The translations under genes were made by a program, and so were the position numbers. Under the pieces are notes generated by a model that saw only the letters and a program-made list of their open reading frames with translations, had not been told where the DNA came from and did no database searches. From contig JAISWV010000258.1 in the NCBI GenBank assembly GCA_031270755.1, positions 1 through 7,542 of the forward strand: a DNA stretch of 7,542 bases, in the 5' to 3' direction. Of this stretch, positions 6,083 through 7,542 are shown piece after piece. Origin of the DNA: Synergistaceae bacterium (GTDB lineage Bacteria; Synergistota; Synergistia; Synergistales; Aminobacteriaceae). Within the stretch, counting starts at the first letter, position 1, and every line of letters starts with the position of its first letter.

Positions 6083-7057
6083 TTATCCACCCTGTTCTCT
6101 CTGGGAAAATTTCTCCAAAGAAGACAAGACCAGAGCCAAAACGATAATCGCTCCCGTGACTGCGTCCGCCCAATGCTCCGAAATTTTGGATATTATCAAT
6201 CCGTTCCGTATGATTCGCATCAACAAAACACCGATGCCCGCTCCAAAAACGTTGCCTTTTCCTCCGTTGATATGGACTCCTCCGATCAACGCAGCCGCTA
6301 AAAGATCGCCGCTGGTGTTGAGTCCTGTCGTGTCGGCACTGACCGTACCTACCATCGAAGCGTAGATCGTGCCGCTCAAGCCGATTAAAGCGCCGCTGGC
6401 GGCGTAAGCGCTCAGTCGGTAAGCGGCGTAATCGATACCGAAAAGGCGAGCGGACTCCGGGTTTCCTCCGGCGGCGTAGAATTTTCTTCCGATGTTAAAA
6501 TTATTCAGAGTAAATTGTACTGCAAACGCCAACACGAGCCACAGGACAAAGTGCATGGGAATTCCTCCGTAAGTGCTTTGTCCCGGCCATTTGAACGTTT
6601 CAGGAAAGTCGGATATCCAAACACCTCCGGTAGCGATTGCGCACAGGCCGCGAAGAACGTACATGCTCGCGAGGGTGGCGATAATCGGGGCGATGCGCAG
6701 GTAAGCTATCAAGAAGCCGTTGGCTGCGCCGCAAAGCATTCCGGTCAAAACGCTGGCCGCAAGGACGGCGAAAACCGGAACCCCGCGATTGACCAAAATC
6801 CCCGAAAAGCACGCACACACGGCTAAAACGGCGCCCATTGAAAAATCGATACCTCCCATGATGAGGCATAAAGTAAGACCGATTACGCATATCCCGTTGA
6901 TTGCGGCCTGAGAAAGGATGATCCGAAAATTGGGCAAAGAGTAAAAATTGCTTCCAGGCAGCACGGAAAAAACAAAAACGACCATAATAGTGAAAAGCGT
7001 GACGATGTATTCTTGCCTTAGAAAACGCGCCTTCAATTGGTGTATTTGCGCATTCAT
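6083..7057 (-). CDS. ABC importer permease 1 (BPD_transp_2, RbsC/LsrD-type)
   Basis: The product has 324 residues and forms the other half of the membrane channel. Hydrophobic helices run from about residue 17 to 312. Family marks are LIMGGIDFSMGAVLAV (65-80), the ATPase-contacting loop GRKFYAAGGNPESARLFGI (190-208) and LLAAALIGGVHINGGKGNV (252-270), then RNGL (284-287). The start at 7057 overlaps the stop of the ATPase gene as ATGA; the nearest AAGGA is about 12 nt upstream, so initiation probably depends on ribosomes finishing the ATPase. An in-frame codon at 7111 would add 18 residues inside the ATPase gene and is less likely. The two permeases differ clearly in sequence, as in LsrC/LsrD and RhaP/RhaQ, not a single RbsC homodimer. 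Confidence 0.9.
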   Translation of the reverse strand: MNAQIHQLKARFLRQEYIVTLFTIMVVFVFSVLPGSNFYSLPNFRIILSQAAINGICVIGLTLCLIMGGIDFSMGAVLAVCACFSGILVNRGVPVFAVLAASVLTGMLCGAANGFLIAYLRIAPIIATLASMYVLRGLCAIATGGVWISDFPETFKWPGQSTYGGIPMHFVLWLVLAFAVQFTLNNFNIGRKFYAAGGNPESARLFGIDYAAYRLSAYAASGALIGLSGTIYASMVGTVSADTTGLNTSGDLLAAALIGGVHINGGKGNVFGAGIGVLLMRIIRNGLIISKISEHWADAVTGAIIVLALVLSSLEKFSQREQGG

Positions 7058-7542
7058 GAAGGTTGACCGTCCTTTCCGGAGGCGCACGCCAGAAGGTGTT
7101 CCTGAGAACATCGATCTGCGGGGATCTCGGCGGCAATGCGTCCTTTGTTGACCACCAGAACCCGATCGGCCATTCCAACAATTTCAGGGACTTCTGAACT
7201 GATAAAAAGGATGCCTATTCCTTCGGCGGCCAGTTTGTCGATCTGCGCGTAGATTTCCGCTTTTGCCCCTACGTCCACACCTCGTGTCGGTTCGTTGAGA
7301 ATGAGGACGGAAGGTTTTGTCTCAAGCCATTTGGCTAAAACTACTTTTTGCTGGTTTCCGCCGGAAAGGTAGCGAATTGGCTGTCTCTCGTCTTTCGCTT
7401 TAATATTGAAATTTTGGATTGCCCGTTGCGCAGTTTCAGTGATTTTTTTTCTGTGCAAAAAAAGAGCGGCGGAGCAATGTTTTTTGTAAGAGGCTAAGAT
7501 AACGTTATTTTCCACAGACAGATCGGTCACGATTCCTTCGTT
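7054..7542 (-). CDS. ABC importer ATP-binding protein, C-terminal part (RbsA/LsrA-type), cut by the right edge
   Basis: The last 162 residues of a protein that in this family has about 500 and two nucleotide-binding domains; the frame stays open to the window edge, so the gene continues outside. The visible part is from the second domain. It shows NEGIVTDLSVENNV, the signature LSGGNQQKVVLAKWL (59-73), Walker B LILNEP (80-85), D-loop TRGVDVGAK, and SSEVPEIVGMADR (115-127), where glutamate replaces the switch histidine, as usual in RbsA-type second domains. The Walker B aspartate is asparagine here (codon at 7296-7294). The enzyme should power uptake from the cytoplasmic face through the two permeases. 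Its stop overlaps the next start by 4 nt. A GTG at 7530 is inside the domain and not a true start. Confidence 0.9.
   Translation of the reverse strand, partial: NEGIVTDLSVENNVILASYKKHCSAALFLHRKKITETAQRAIQNFNIKAKDERQPIRYLSGGNQQKVVLAKWLETKPSVLILNEPTRGVDVGAKAEIYAQIDKLAAEGIGILFISSEVPEIVGMADRVLVVNKGRIAAEIPADRCSQEHLLACASGKDGQPS

Noticed and set aside
1..7542. CRISPR arrays, insertion sequences, tRNA/rRNA genes, toxin-antitoxin or phage-defence genes
   Set aside because: I looked on both strands and saw no spaced direct repeats, transposase-like proteins, cloverleaf or rRNA-like sequence, or recognisable defence domains.

Overview
The window is a stretch of bacterial chromosome in which every credible gene lies on the minus strand. 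Strong Shine-Dalgarno sites, short or overlapping gene junctions, Sec signal peptides and sigma70-type promoter hexamers point to an ordinary bacterium. A periplasmic binding protein without a lipobox and an exported DUF4403-type protein favour a Gram-negative. The species cannot be fixed from the sequence; a Synergistota-like anaerobe is only a guess. I see no rRNA, tRNA, CRISPR array, IS element or phage gene.

Right half (7542 down to 3553): one operon for a carbohydrate-type ABC importer, read right to left. It contains the 3' part of an RbsA/LsrA-type ATPase (cut by the window edge), two different BPD_transp_2 permeases, a periplasmic binding protein resembling LsrB and RhaS, and a small cupin resembling ureidoglycolate lyase (AllA). 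The ATPase and first permease overlap by 4 nt, and the permeases abut. ATPase-permease-permease-binding protein is the order of lsrACDB, but the last gene is neither lsrF nor lsrG, so the substrate is open. A 12-bp perfect inverted repeat follows the cupin and probably ends the transcript.

Middle (2914-3552): about 640 bp without a convincing gene. It holds that hairpin, an excellent plus-strand promoter (TTGACA-17-TAGAAT) with no gene after it, an AT-rich stretch, and a palindrome upstream of the next gene.

Left part (2913 down to 259): a 785-residue exported protein with a TPR-like helical N-terminal half and a C-terminal half that reads as a full DUF4403 domain, followed 9 nt later by a 95-residue single-pass membrane protein with a coiled coil. 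They look like a two-gene unit acting at the cell envelope; function unknown.

Left edge (1-258): a long imperfect hairpin, then a well-formed minus-strand promoter with a palindrome at its predicted start site, then the first codons of a gene that leaves the window. Nothing here is clearly a new system. The items most worth a second look are the lsr-like operon ending in an AllA-like cupin, the TPR-DUF4403 fusion, and the orphan promoter.
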